A DNA stretch of 52,182 nt, from the NCBI RefSeq assembly GCF_000308435.1, contig NZ_BAFR01000006.1, positions 1-52,182 of the forward strand. Reading direction: 5' to 3'. This stretch comes from Nocardia araoensis NBRC 100135. Lineage in GTDB: Bacteria; Actinomycetota; Actinomycetes; Mycobacteriales; Mycobacteriaceae. The notes below the pieces were generated by a model. That model was not told the DNA's origin. It saw only the letters and a program-made list of their open reading frames with translations, and searched no databases. Shown here piece by piece: positions 1 through 10,919 of this stretch. Within the stretch, counting starts at the first letter, position 1. Each line of letters starts with the position of its first letter. Both the position numbers and the translations under genes were made by a program.

Positions 1-706
1 CATGCTGCGGTTGGAACGGCAGTGCGGACTGGTATTGACCCGGACCGCCCTGCCAGCTCGGCGGCCCCTGCGGTTGCCCGAGCGGCGGCGGAGGCGGCGG
101 TTGATAGGCGGGCGGCGGAGGCTGATGCGTCACCGGCGGAGGCGGCGGCGCCCAGCTGTAGATCGGGCCGCTGGGCTGATCCGGCTGCGCAGGGGATTCC
201 GGCTGCGCGGACTCCACTGGCATACGGTGGGTCAGGCCGTCGCCGCCGATGTCCTGGCGGTACTCCCCATAGCCGGGATGAGGTCCGTCCGGGGGCGGGG
301 CTATCGGGTGGCTACCGCTGTGGCCCGACGGTGGCTGAAATGCGCCGGTAGCGAACGGCTCTCCCGGAAAGGGGGACGGAGGGGGATACCCGCCCGCGCT
401 CGGCGGAGCGTACGAACCGTAGGGCTCGGCCGGTCCGGCCTGCGGGGGAGCCCAGGCCTGCGCAGGCGCGGCGGCTTGCGGGTAGGCCGTGGTCTGCTCC
501 GTCGAGCCTTGCGGCTCCGGCTGTTCGGGCTTGGCGTCCGGCTGGGCCGGCCCGGCCGAGACGTCGGTTTCCTTCGCTTCCGCGCCGCCGGCCTGCTCGG
601 CCGGCGCGTCGTTGGCCGATGACTCCACGTCGCTGACTTCGGCCGTATCCACGGAATGGCTCTGCAGCCAGGGTGGAGAGGTCGGATTGTGGTCGTTTGT
701 TGTCAC
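1..706 (-). CDS. Proline-rich protein, N-terminal part (runs off the window)
   Basis: This reading frame starts at a GTG (706-704) behind a GGGGG Shine-Dalgarno-like tract and stays open to the window edge, giving 235 codons. The first 60 residues are acidic and Ser/Ala/Glu-rich. The rest is dominated by Pro, Gln, Gly and Tyr, with PPPPP runs. No signal peptide or membrane segment is visible in this part. Such disordered Pro-rich N-termini occur on actinobacterial MinD/ParA-like ATPases (EspI type) and on membrane-anchored envelope proteins. Which one this is cannot be told because the folded domain lies outside the window. The frame carries the expected GC-rich third positions, so I take it as real. 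Confidence 0.6.
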   Translation of the reverse strand, partial: MTTNDHNPTSPPWLQSHSVDTAEVSDVESSANDAPAEQAGGAEAKETDVSAGPAQPDAKPEQPEPQGSTEQTTAYPQAAAPAQAWAPPQAGPAEPYGSYAPPSAGGYPPPSPFPGEPFATGAFQPPSGHSGSHPIAPPPDGPHPGYGEYRQDIGGDGLTHRMPVESAQPESPAQPDQPSGPIYSWAPPPPPVTHQPPPPAYQPPPPPPLGQPQGPPSWQGGPGQYQSALPFQPQH

Positions 707-856
707 GGTTCCCCCATCTGCTCGGGAGTTCGAGCAGAGAGCTCGGCGCTTGGCGTGCGAAACCAACGCTAGCACGGGGTTCGCTACCCCGTGTCGCGGT
801 AGGCATGCCGGGCTTGGGAGCAAGACGCCCGTGACAAATGGTCTGCCCCAGCGAGA

Positions 857-892
857 TCGGGCGCCGCGCGGTGGAACCCGCGCGGCGCCCGA
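857..892 (-). terminator. leuA intrinsic terminator-like hairpin
   Basis: A perfect 15-bp GC-rich inverted repeat (857-871 with 878-892) with a 6-nt loop lies 25 bp past the leuA stop codon. There is no long U-tract, which is usual in high-GC actinobacteria. Confidence 0.7.
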
Positions 893-916
893 CCGGATGC
901 GTGCCGAGTCGCGCTG

Positions 917-2908
<1,992 letters not shown>

Positions 2909-2979
2909 CTACCGTTCGGTCCGGCAGTGAACCACGCTTGTACGGGCCCGTGGTCCGACAGGACGTCGAAGGATTGGCT

Positions 2980-3747
2980 ATGACCTGGCTGGAGCAACTG
3001 GCCGTTTTCGGTGCGGGCATCTGGGCGGGCGGCATCAACACGATCGTCGGCTCCGGCACGCTGATCACCTTTCCCGTTCTCCTCGCGTTCGGCCTGCCGC
3101 CGGTGACCGCGAATGTGTCCAACACCATCGGCTTGGTCCCCGGCTCGATCAGCGGCGTGCACGGGTACCGCCGCGAACTGGCGGGCCAGCGCGACCGGCT
3201 GCTGCGGTTGGGCACCGCGTCGCTGCTCGGCGGGATCACGGGTGCGGTGCTGCTGCTGGTGTTACCCGCCGAAGCGTTCAAGGCGATCGTGCCCGTCCTG
3301 ATCATCCTGGCACTGGTGCTGGTCATCGTGCAGCCACGGCTCGCGAACTGGGTCAAGCGCCGCCGGGAGAACGACGGCGCCCCGGTGCCGGAGCACGGAG
3401 GACTCATCCTCGCCGTCGCGGTTTACGCCGCCGGTATCTACGGCGGGTACTTCGGCGCCGCGCAAGGCGTGCTGCTGATCGGGTTGCTCGGCGTTTTCGT
3501 GCACGACGACATCCAGCGCCTCAACGGCGTGAAGAACGTGCTCGCCCTGATCGTGAACGCGGTCTCCGCGCTGATCTTCATCGTCGTGGCGGACGTGGAC
3601 TGGCGCGCGGTGGTGCTGATCGCACTCGGCTCGATCATCGGCGGGCAACTCGGCGCTCGGGTCGGCAGGCGGATGTCGCCGACCCTGTTACGCGGGGTCA
3701 TCGTCGTGGTCGGCCTCATCGCGGTGGTCCGCCTCCTGACGTCCTGA
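2980..3747 (+). CDS. TSUP-family (TauE/SafE) membrane transporter
   Basis: This 255-residue integral membrane protein has about seven or eight hydrophobic segments arranged in two halves. The family signature glycines appear as GAGIWAGGINTIVGSGTLITFPVLL near the N-terminus, and the second half opens with a similar GIYGGYFGAAQG segment. TSUP proteins move sulfite, sulfonates or other sulfur/C2 anions across the cytoplasmic membrane, or simply remain unassigned. The substrate here cannot be read from the sequence. I used ATG 2980 because AAGGA lies 8 nt upstream; an upstream TTG (2938) would add 14 polar residues. It is divergent from leuA and its leader, with no obvious functional link. Confidence 0.88.
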   Translation: MTWLEQLAVFGAGIWAGGINTIVGSGTLITFPVLLAFGLPPVTANVSNTIGLVPGSISGVHGYRRELAGQRDRLLRLGTASLLGGITGAVLLLVLPAEAFKAIVPVLIILALVLVIVQPRLANWVKRRRENDGAPVPEHGGLILAVAVYAAGIYGGYFGAAQGVLLIGLLGVFVHDDIQRLNGVKNVLALIVNAVSALIFIVVADVDWRAVVLIALGSIIGGQLGARVGRRMSPTLLRGVIVVVGLIAVVRLLTS

Positions 3748-3913
3748 GGGCACGTCGATGGCACTGGAGAGCGACACCGATTCTGGGGCAGCCATCCGCA
3801 CTGTGGCGGTGCACTGATGCCGCGCCTCGGTCGGGTGCGGTAGTGCCCGCACGAATTTCAGGGTCGGATGTCAATCCTCAGGCTGACGACGGCCACCGGG
3901 CGCGGAGCACAGG

Positions 3914-5533
3914 ATGAGTGCCGTGCTTCGCTGGAAGATCGTCATCATCGCCGCGCTGCTACCCGTGGTGAGCGGCTGTGGCGGGCCGCCGAGCCGACAC
4001 GAGGCGGCGGTCGCGGAACTGGTCGCGCAAGCAGACGCCGCGCCGACGCCCCGGCTGGACTGGGCGCCGTGCGCGGAGCCGGAGCTGAGCCGATTCCAAT
4101 GCGCGACCGCACAGGTGCCGGTGGACTACGCGCACCCCGACGGCCCGACCCTCGGGCTGGCGGTGGTGCGTCAGCAGGCCACCGACCCGCAGCGGCGGGT
4201 CGGCACGCTGTTCTCCGCGGTCGGCGGGCCGGGAGGGTCGGGACTGCGCTGGGCCGCGCAGGGGGAGCTGGTCGGCGGCGAACTCGCACGCCGCTTCGAC
4301 GTGATCACCTTCGACCAGCGCGGCGTCGGCCGCAGCGGGCAGGTGCGGTGTTTCGCGGACACCGAGCAGCAGCGGCGGTTCTGGTCCAGCGCGGCGCTGC
4401 CGCCCGTCGACCCGGAGCAGGAGCGTGCGGCCGACGCGGCGAGCCGCGCGCTGGCCGCCGGTTGCGCGGCGCACGGCGGCGCGTTGCTCGGGCACCTGAC
4501 CACCGTCGACGCGGCGCGCGACCTGGATCTGCTGCGCCGGGCCGTCGGCGACCCCCGGCTGACCTACGAGGGCGGCTCCTACGCGAGTTATCTGGGCCAG
4601 GTGTACGGCGCGCTGTTCGGCGACCGGGTGCGTGCGCTGTACCTGGCGTCGATGATCGACCCGGACGCGTACACCAACGACACCCGAAGCGCCATCGAGA
4701 CCACCGCCGCCGGGACCGAGGAGGTGCTCGGCGAATTCCTGCGGCTGTGCGCGGAGGCGGGCCGGGCGCGCTGCGCCTTCGCGGCGAGCGACGGCCAAGG
4801 CGAAGCCGCCGTGCGCGGCGGCGCCGGCGATCCCGGCGGCGCGGCCGACCTCCGCGCTCGCAATGATGCTGTGTTGCAACGTCTTCGCCAGGCACCGCTG
4901 GTGGTCGGGACGGGGGAGCGGGCGCGGACGGTCACCTACGCCGAGGCGCTGTCATCGCATGCGCTGTTGCTGTACGACCCGAACGAGGGCTGGCCCGCCC
5001 TGGCCGCGTTGCTCGCCGAACTGGAGCGCGGCCCGGCGGGCAATCCCGACGCGGTGGGCGAAATCCTGTCGGCCACCGCGCAGCGGGAGGATTTCCTCGA
5101 CTCGTACACCGCGATCTCCTGTGCCGACAACACATTCGCGCGCGACCCCGGCCAATGGCCCACGCTGGCAGCGGATGTGGCGCGTGCCGGGCCCACTTAC
5201 GGCGCGTTCTGGCTGTGGCTGCACCAGGCCTGCGTCTACTGGCCGTCTCCGCCCGAGGGGTACGCCCAGCGGTACGCCGGGCCGTGGATCCTGCGGTCGG
5301 ACACCCCGGCGCTCTTGGCCAACAACCGATTCGACCCGGTCACCCCGCTCAGCGCGGCGCGGCGCGCACAGCAGGAACTGGTGAACGCTCGTCTGGTCGT
5401 CGTCGAGGGCGGGTACGGGCACACTCTGCTCAGCGAATGCGCCCGGAAACTGAGCGAGCGCTACCTGATCGACTTGCAGCTACCTGCCCCCGGAGCCACC
5501 TGCCGCGCGGACGACCTGCCGTTCGACCGATAG
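3914..5533 (+). CDS. Secreted lipoprotein alpha/beta hydrolase (TAP-like peptidase family)
   Basis: The 539-residue protein begins with a lipoprotein signal peptide whose lipobox VVSGC places the lipidated Cys at 22. The alpha/beta-hydrolase core shows the oxyanion motif GGPGGSG (104-110), DQRGVGRS (134-141), a nucleophile elbow around Ser222 (EGGSYASYLG), and a C-terminal TAP-like part with Asp474 (NRFDPVTP) and His503 (GYGHTLL). This is the layout of tripeptidyl aminopeptidase/SlpD-E type exopeptidases of Streptomyces and mycobacteria, which act outside the membrane on small peptides or esters. The start ATG has GGAG 6 nt upstream. The exact substrate is unknown. Confidence 0.88.
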   Translation: MSAVLRWKIVIIAALLPVVSGCGGPPSRHEAAVAELVAQADAAPTPRLDWAPCAEPELSRFQCATAQVPVDYAHPDGPTLGLAVVRQQATDPQRRVGTLFSAVGGPGGSGLRWAAQGELVGGELARRFDVITFDQRGVGRSGQVRCFADTEQQRRFWSSAALPPVDPEQERAADAASRALAAGCAAHGGALLGHLTTVDAARDLDLLRRAVGDPRLTYEGGSYASYLGQVYGALFGDRVRALYLASMIDPDAYTNDTRSAIETTAAGTEEVLGEFLRLCAEAGRARCAFAASDGQGEAAVRGGAGDPGGAADLRARNDAVLQRLRQAPLVVGTGERARTVTYAEALSSHALLLYDPNEGWPALAALLAELERGPAGNPDAVGEILSATAQREDFLDSYTAISCADNTFARDPGQWPTLAADVARAGPTYGAFWLWLHQACVYWPSPPEGYAQRYAGPWILRSDTPALLANNRFDPVTPLSAARRAQQELVNARLVVVEGGYGHTLLSECARKLSERYLIDLQLPAPGATCRADDLPFDR

Positions 5534-5609
5534 CGAAAACGGATATCTGTTCACAAATCGGGAATACCGGTAATCTGCGCACGCTAAGCCTGATGATGGA
5601 AGGTGACCG

Positions 5610-7229
5610 GTGCGTAGACGTGCCTTGTTCAAGGCGGCTGGCACGGCCGCCCTGCTCGGTGCTGTGGGAACGATGAGGGGGACGGGCGCGGCGTCCGCCG
5701 ATCCGATGTGGGAGGCCCTGTTCCGCGCTTGGGTGCCGGAGATCTTCGCCCCGATTCCCGACCCGCCGGAGCACTCGCCCGCGATCGTCATCGGCTCTGG
5801 CTTCGGCGCCGCGGTGTCCGCGTTGCGCTTGGCCGAGGCCGGGATCGTCACCACTGTGCTGGAACGCGGATCGCGCTGGCCGAACGACCCGTGGCGGGAG
5901 ATCTTCACCGGTGACGACCTCCCCGACGGCCGCGGCTTCTGGCACCGCACCAACTTCACCGGCGTCACCAAGGTGCCGATGCATTTCGCCAGGTTCGGCG
6001 GCGTCTTGGACTGCACCGAATATCCGGGCATCGACGTGTGGCGCGCGGCCGCCGTCGGCGGCGGCTCGGTGATCTTCAGCGGCGCCATGATCGCCCCGGA
6101 GCGCCGCTTCTTCGACCACATCTTCGGCGGCACCGTCGACTACGGCGAGATGGAGCGCGTCTACTACCCGCGCGTGCGGGAGATGCTGCGGCTGAGCCCG
6201 ATGCCCGCGGACATCTACAACTCCGCGCCGTTCGCGCACTCCCGCGCCTGGGACGATCAGGTGCGCAAGGCCGGCTATCAGCCCCAGGCGAACGACTCGA
6301 TCTTCAACTGGGACATCCTGCGCGCCGAATTGGCCGGAGCCTCGCGGGCTTCCGCGACGGCGGCCAGGAGCAACCTCGGCAACTCCAACGGCGCCAAATT
6401 CGACCTGAACCAGAACTACCTGGCGTACGCGCAGGGCACCGGCCGGTGCGGAGTCTTCCCCGGTCACCGGGTCGACGCCATCGCGCAGGATTCCGGCGGC
6501 CGCTACGCGGTCACCGTCGCGAAGCTGTCGCCGACCGGCGACGTGCTGTCCACCCGCACCCTCACCTGCGATCGGCTCTTCCTCGGCGCCGGGTCGATCG
6601 GTACCTCCGAACTGCTGGTCCGCGCGCAGGCCACCGGCGCGCTGCCGAACCTGAACGAACACGTAGGCGACGGCTGGGGCACCAACGGTGACGTGGTGCT
6701 GGCCCGCGGCGCCAGCGCGCTGGCCGGTCAGGGCCAGGGCGTGCCGAGCGCGAGCCGGATCTTCGACGAGTCCGCCGTGCCGCTGACCCTGGAGAGCTGG
6801 TACATCCCCGGCATCCCGTTCGAGACCGGTGCGCTCGCCTCGCTCGGCATGGTGCTCGACCCCACCCGCACCCGGTTCGGCTACGACCGGGCCACGAACC
6901 GGGTCGGGCTGAGCTGGTCGGTCGAGAACCGGGATGAGACGGTCGCGCTGGCACGTGCGGTCGACCACCGGATCGCCGAACGAGCGGACGCCCTCGTCGA
7001 GTACGGCGTCCTCGGTTACGACGCGAACGCGCTGTTCACCGCCCATCCACTCGGCGGGGCGGTGCTTGGGCGCGCCACCGACGGCTACGGCCGGGTGCAC
7101 GGTCATCCCGGTCTCTACGTGATGGACGGCGCCGCGATACCCGGCAGCACCGGAACGGTCAATCCGTCGCTGACCATCGCCGCGCTGGCCGAACGCAATA
7201 TCGAGGCGATCGTTCGCGCCGGTCGGTGA
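5610..7229 (+). CDS. choD: Exported cholesterol-oxidase-like GMC flavoenzyme
   Basis: The 539-residue protein starts with a Tat-like signal (RRRALFK followed by a hydrophobic stretch and AASA). The FAD-binding GSGFGA occurs at 62-67, followed by the RAAAVGGGSVIFSG motif. The C-terminus carries His479 (HPLGG) and Asn518 (STGTVNPS), which match the catalytic His and Asn of class I non-covalent cholesterol oxidases. A Glu in the LESWYIPGIPFETG stretch is a candidate for the third active-site residue. The enzyme would oxidise and isomerise 3-beta-hydroxysterols. The GTG start has GGAAGG 8 nt upstream. Related GMC sterol or alcohol oxidases remain possible, so activity on cholesterol is inferred. 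Confidence 0.85.
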   Translation: MRRRALFKAAGTAALLGAVGTMRGTGAASADPMWEALFRAWVPEIFAPIPDPPEHSPAIVIGSGFGAAVSALRLAEAGIVTTVLERGSRWPNDPWREIFTGDDLPDGRGFWHRTNFTGVTKVPMHFARFGGVLDCTEYPGIDVWRAAAVGGGSVIFSGAMIAPERRFFDHIFGGTVDYGEMERVYYPRVREMLRLSPMPADIYNSAPFAHSRAWDDQVRKAGYQPQANDSIFNWDILRAELAGASRASATAARSNLGNSNGAKFDLNQNYLAYAQGTGRCGVFPGHRVDAIAQDSGGRYAVTVAKLSPTGDVLSTRTLTCDRLFLGAGSIGTSELLVRAQATGALPNLNEHVGDGWGTNGDVVLARGASALAGQGQGVPSASRIFDESAVPLTLESWYIPGIPFETGALASLGMVLDPTRTRFGYDRATNRVGLSWSVENRDETVALARAVDHRIAERADALVEYGVLGYDANALFTAHPLGGAVLGRATDGYGRVHGHPGLYVMDGAAIPGSTGTVNPSLTIAALAERNIEAIVRAGR

Positions 7230-7237
7230 ACTTCGCC

Positions 7238-7270
7238 GGCGCCGGGCGCAGCGTTCGCCCGGCGCCTTTT
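7238..7270 (+). terminator. Intrinsic terminator after the cholesterol-oxidase-like gene
   Basis: An 11-bp perfect stem (7238-7248 with 7256-7266) with a 7-nt loop is followed directly by TTTT. It starts 9 bp after the stop codon. Confidence 0.85.
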
Positions 7271-7351
7271 CCGGGGGTATCGCCAACAGTGCCGAGCGTG
7301 CTTTCCGCGTATTAGTGTCGGCGGCACCGTTCGGCGTCGAAGGGATCCGCA

Positions 7352-8221
7352 GTGTCCGCTCCCAGCTCGGGTATCGAAAGTTCCTCCGTCGAGCGATACG
7401 GTCTGCGGGAAGCGCCACGATCGCAGGACTATCCGCGCAAGCCGCCGATGTTGTGGACGGATTTCGTGATGCTGGCGCTGGCCATCGTCTCGGTAGCGCT
7501 GGTCACCTGGATCACGTTCTTCCCGGTCTCCGGGCACACCTACCACACGATCGTGGTAGTCGACTGGTCGTTGTGCGCGGTGTTCGCGCTCGAGTTCCTG
7601 TGGCGCTGGCGCCGCGCGGGCTGGCCGTGGACCTTCCCGTTCGTCTATTGGTACGAGATCCTCGGCATGATCCCGGTGACCAGCCCGTTCTTCCGCGGCT
7701 TCCGGCTGTTGCGCATCGTGGTGATCCTGGGCAGGCTCGCCCGGGTGGCGGACCGGGTGTTCGGCGACCGGGTGACCGCCGCGGTGGTGAACCGGTTCGT
7801 CGCGACCATCGTCGACACCATTCGCCGTCCGATGACGATCGCGGTGATGGACGAGGTGGCCGAGGTGCTGCGCACCGGCCACTACACCCGCAACATCGCG
7901 GCCGCCCTGGAGGAGAACCGGGCCGAGCTGGACGAAATGATCCTGGAGTTGATCAAGAAGGATCCGCAAGCGGGACGGGTACGCTACATCCCCTTTCACG
8001 ACGAGATCATCCGGCTGATCGCCGACACCACGTTCCGCATCGTGTTCCAGGTGCTGGAGGATCCGCGCACCGACGAACTCGTCGCCGACGTCCTGCGGGA
8101 GAACATCGATCAGATTCGCGACGCGGTCCGCGACGGCGTGCGGGTGCCGCCGGCCGCGTACGGGCGCACACCCGATGAGGACGGCGTGCGGCATCGCGTC
8201 AATCAGGTACCGCGTGCCTGA
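7352..8221 (+). CDS. Voltage-sensor-like membrane protein (ion transporter family) without a pore
   Basis: The 289-residue protein has four predicted membrane segments between about residues 33 and 135. They look like S1-S4 of voltage-gated cation channels: an acidic residue in S2 (CAVFALEFLWRW), an aromatic/acidic S3 (YWYEILGMIPV) and an S4-like helix with Arg at three-residue spacing (FFRGFRLLRIVVILGRLAR). No S5, pore loop or S6 follows. The remaining 150 residues are soluble, charged and helical. It may be a voltage-sensor-only proton channel or regulator, or a subunit needing a partner. The start is GTG with AAGGGA upstream. Its 3' end overlaps the convergent ltrA-like gene by 23 bp. Confidence 0.75.
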   Translation: MSAPSSGIESSSVERYGLREAPRSQDYPRKPPMLWTDFVMLALAIVSVALVTWITFFPVSGHTYHTIVVVDWSLCAVFALEFLWRWRRAGWPWTFPFVYWYEILGMIPVTSPFFRGFRLLRIVVILGRLARVADRVFGDRVTAAVVNRFVATIVDTIRRPMTIAVMDEVAEVLRTGHYTRNIAAALEENRAELDEMILELIKKDPQAGRVRYIPFHDEIIRLIADTTFRIVFQVLEDPRTDELVADVLRENIDQIRDAVRDGVRVPPAAYGRTPDEDGVRHRVNQVPRA

Positions 8222-9419
8222 TCGCGTCCCGCGGCTGCGCCAGACGTACGGTCTCCCAAGCGATCAGCGCGACCAGGACGCCACACAGCAGGGCCAGCGA
8301 GGCCAGCGCGGGCAGGCCGCAGGCCAATGGGATCAGCGCGAGCAGCACCGCGATCGCGACCACGCGCGCCACCGTGACGGTGCGCGTGGCGTAGTGCTTG
8401 AACCCCACCAGCGCGATCAGATACAGCACGACGCCGCCGTAGAGGGCATAGAGCGGAATCCCGTACAGCGCGTCCTTCAAAGTGTGGTGTGAGGAGTCCC
8501 CGACGTAATAGAGCACCTTCTTCAGACCGAGCGACAGCGCGATGATTCCGACGATCATCGGGAAATGCCAGAAGGTATAGGAAGCCTGCGCGATCTTGAT
8601 CTGCCGCCTGCCCTCCGCGTGGACGAGTTCGTGCTCCACCGCCAAGGCGGCGACGTCGAAATACGCCCACCACAGCAGACCGGAAATGGCGAGGCCGAGC
8701 ATCGATCCGAGCGCGATCGGCCAGGAGATCGGCAGGCCGGCCACGCCGATGCCGATGGAGACGACCGATTCCCCGAGCGCGACGATGATGATCAGTCCGT
8801 ATCGCTCGACGAAATGGTTGGCCGAATTCAACCGCCAATCGGTGCCTGCGAACAGCGTCCAGAGGTAGTCGCCCGCGATCGCGGCGATCCACAGCGCGAT
8901 CTGCACGCGACCGGTGGTCAGCGCGGCGACCACGAGCAGCGTGGTGCCGAGGGTGATGGAACCGAGCGCCCAGCGCAGCAGCTGGCCGCGCAACTGCGGA
9001 TCCTCGGAACTGGCCAGCCAGAACATCCCGAGATGCACCAACCGCACGATCAGATAGGCGACGGCGAAGACCAGCGGGCCGAACCATCCGCCCGGCGCGT
9101 CCTGGAACGCCTCGGGGATGGTGAGCGCGGCGAGGAAGGCGCCGCCCATGGCGGCGAACATGCCGACCCGCGCGATGCCCTCGTCGGCGCGGACCACGTT
9201 GCCGAGCCAGGAGTAGGCGATCCACAACCACCACATCACCGCGAGCACCAGCAGCGCGCGCACCATGTTCTTCGCGCTGGTCTCGCCCGCGGCCAGGCCG
9301 GTGACCATGGTGAACGCGAACACGAGCACCAGGTCGAAGAACAATTCGAGTTGGGTCACCGACGCGCCTTCGGCCGTCGGCTGGAACCGCACTCGTTTGG
9401 AACCGATCATGGGCTTCAT
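8199..9419 (-). CDS. LtrA family (low temperature requirement A) membrane protein
   Basis: The 406-residue polytopic membrane protein opens with the LtrA signature TQLELFFDLVLVFAFT and contains NHFVERYGLIIIVALGES, also typical of the family. About ten to eleven hydrophobic segments are visible. LtrA was named from a Listeria cold-growth phenotype; its biochemical activity is unknown. The gene converges on the voltage-sensor-like gene with a 23-bp overlap of coding ends, so no terminator separates them. Confidence 0.9.
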   Translation of the reverse strand: MKPMIGSKRVRFQPTAEGASVTQLELFFDLVLVFAFTMVTGLAAGETSAKNMVRALLVLAVMWWLWIAYSWLGNVVRADEGIARVGMFAAMGGAFLAALTIPEAFQDAPGGWFGPLVFAVAYLIVRLVHLGMFWLASSEDPQLRGQLLRWALGSITLGTTLLVVAALTTGRVQIALWIAAIAGDYLWTLFAGTDWRLNSANHFVERYGLIIIVALGESVVSIGIGVAGLPISWPIALGSMLGLAISGLLWWAYFDVAALAVEHELVHAEGRRQIKIAQASYTFWHFPMIVGIIALSLGLKKVLYYVGDSSHHTLKDALYGIPLYALYGGVVLYLIALVGFKHYATRTVTVARVVAIAVLLALIPLACGLPALASLALLCGVLVALIAWETVRLAQPRDAIRHAVPD

Positions 9420-9497
9420 CGTCGCACCCCGATCGATTCCGCGCCGGTTCGCCGCTGCACCCGGCGGTGGATTTCGCGCAGAGCGCAGCCGTCCGCG

Positions 9498-9956
9498 CTA
9501 TACGGGTTGATAGGTCTCCGTTTCGGGGAACCGCTCGGCGAAATCTATGAAGCACTCCACGACCACCTCGTTGGCCTTGCGGAAAGTGCGTTTGAGCAGA
9601 AATCCGGGAACCGGGAGCGGCAGATAGAGCTCGACGTGGTACCAGACGTGCGTGCCGTCGACGCTGTCGGACACCTCGAAAAAACCGCCGCCCCGCACGC
9701 CCCTGGTGCTGTCGGCGACGATCCAGGAGGACCGGTCGTCGGTCCAATCGTATTCCAGCACTTGCAGATCCGAACTGCCGAGTAGCTCCGCCTTGAGGAA
9801 GACCCGCCGCGGCCTGCGCCGGGCGTCGCGGGTCGCGACCCGGACGTCGCTGTAGGAGGTCGACCATTCCGGAAGCGATTCGACGTCGGTCAGGGCGTCC
9901 ATGACCTGATCGGGATCGGTGTCTACGAAGAATCGGATATCCGTTTTGGTGCGCAT
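9498..9956 (-). CDS. SRPBCC (polyketide cyclase/START-like) family protein
   Basis: The 152-residue protein has the helix-grip START-like pattern: an N-terminal strand (TKTDIRFFVDTDPDQVMDALTD), the LPEWS motif after the first helix, several alternating strands, and a long C-terminal helix (KANEVVVECFIDFAERF). Such proteins bind hydrophobic ligands; actinobacterial members are often annotated polyketide cyclase/dehydrase or lipid-binding. No catalytic residues can be assigned. The start is supported by GGAGG 6-7 nt upstream. It lies 78 bp upstream of the ltrA-like gene on the same strand and may be cotranscribed. Confidence 0.8.
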   Translation of the reverse strand: MRTKTDIRFFVDTDPDQVMDALTDVESLPEWSTSYSDVRVATRDARRRPRRVFLKAELLGSSDLQVLEYDWTDDRSSWIVADSTRGVRGGGFFEVSDSVDGTHVWYHVELYLPLPVPGFLLKRTFRKANEVVVECFIDFAERFPETETYQPV

Positions 9957-10209
9957 GGCATACCTCCGACCCCCGGTTGGACAAGTCGGCCCGATTGTCT
10001 CCGTGATTTGTCCGGTTCGTCAACTCGACTGTGCCAGGCCGTATCTCGGCTAACCGGAAACACGCCGTTATCTGGTCGAGATCGGCGATCGGCAACCGCG
10101 GGAACAGCTTCCGACTGGAAGGACCCCGCATGCCGGGGGTCCGCGCGCCTACGATCGGTTCCGAATGGGCGCCGGTATCCGGCGCCGTCGGTACGGGCGG
10201 GAGGATGTC

Positions 10210-10563
10210 ATGAAATACGCCGAACTGCTTGCGCAGGCGCGGGACACGATCACGGTGCGCCGGGTTTACGGCGAGCCCTACGAATGCGATGGGGCGATCG
10301 TCATTCCCGCCGCCTCGGTCGGGGGCGGCGGCGGGGGCGGTGGCGGCGCCGGGAACAGCGCCGACGGAGACGGCTCCGGGGAAGGCGTGGCGTTCGGCGT
10401 GGGCGCGAAGCCCGTCGGCGCCTACCTGCTCCGGGACGGCCGACTCACCTGGCACCCGGCCGTGGACGTCAACGGGATCATCGAGACGGCGGGCAAGGTG
10501 CTGGTGCTGATCGCCGCGATCCTGGCCTTCTCGCTGACCCGCCGCGGCAAGCGTCGCGCCTGA
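10210..10563 (+). CDS. GerW (YtfJ) family protein
   Basis: The 117-residue protein has the GerW layout: an N-terminal helix (KYAELLAQARDTITVRRVYGEPYE), the GAIVIPAASV strand, a long Gly run (GGGGGGGGGAG), then GVGAKPVGAYLL and the WHPAVDVNGIIE motif, closing with a hydrophobic helix and a basic tail. In Bacillus the family is linked to spore germination. Actinobacterial homologues in non-sporulating genera have no settled role. ATG 10210 is preferred because GGGAGG lies just before it; an upstream frame-open ATG (10165) lacks a ribosome site. The C-terminal helix could be membrane-associated. Confidence 0.8.
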   Translation: MKYAELLAQARDTITVRRVYGEPYECDGAIVIPAASVGGGGGGGGGAGNSADGDGSGEGVAFGVGAKPVGAYLLRDGRLTWHPAVDVNGIIETAGKVLVLIAAILAFSLTRRGKRRA

Positions 10564-10587
10564 GCGGCGCGAGTTCTCCGTTTGCGA

Positions 10588-10633
10588 GCGCCGGACCGAG
10601 CGGAGGCGAGGCCTCCAGCGCCCGATCCGGCGC
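10588..10633. terminator. Convergent terminator-like compound hairpin
   Basis: An outer 8-bp stem (10588-10595 with 10626-10633) encloses an inner 6-bp stem (10602-10607 with 10611-10616). It lies between the convergent gerW-like and DUF1918 genes and could serve both. Confidence 0.5.
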
Positions 10634-10638
10634 GGGTT

Positions 10639-10830
10639 TCATTCCGACGTAGCGGGCTCGACGATCGCGTCGGGCCCCGGATACACCAGCGACTCGTGAC
10701 CGTCGGAGAAACGCACCACGTAGGGCGGCGTCCCGTCCGGTCCGCGGACCTCGATGATCTCGGCCAGGTGATCCACTTCTCCCACCACGTGTCCGTGCAC
10801 GCAGAGTCGATCTCCTACATGTGCGATCAT
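10639..10830 (-). CDS. DUF1918 small protein
   Basis: The 63-residue protein starts MIAHVGDRLCVHGHVVG and contains the EIIEVRGPDGTPPYVVRFSDGHESLVYPGPDA stretch that defines DUF1918, an SH3-like beta-rich domain common in actinobacteria. Function is unknown; the fold suggests binding of a partner or nucleic acid. The ATG is preceded only by a weak GGGG tract. A longer frame reaching 11268 exists but its upstream part is antisense to the YjbQ gene, so I use the domain boundary. Confidence 0.75.
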   Translation of the reverse strand: MIAHVGDRLCVHGHVVGEVDHLAEIIEVRGPDGTPPYVVRFSDGHESLVYPGPDAIVEPATSE

Positions 10831-10919
10831 CGCCCCATTATCGAACGGAGTGGTGCGCGTCACAACCACCAAGGTGGGTGCGCAGGGCTCAGCGCCACTA
10901 TGTATGTAGTGATCTCGGC

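Noticed and set aside
3758..3817. 20-codon frame after the TSUP gene
   Set aside because: No ribosome site, no domain and no hairpin; nothing supports translation.
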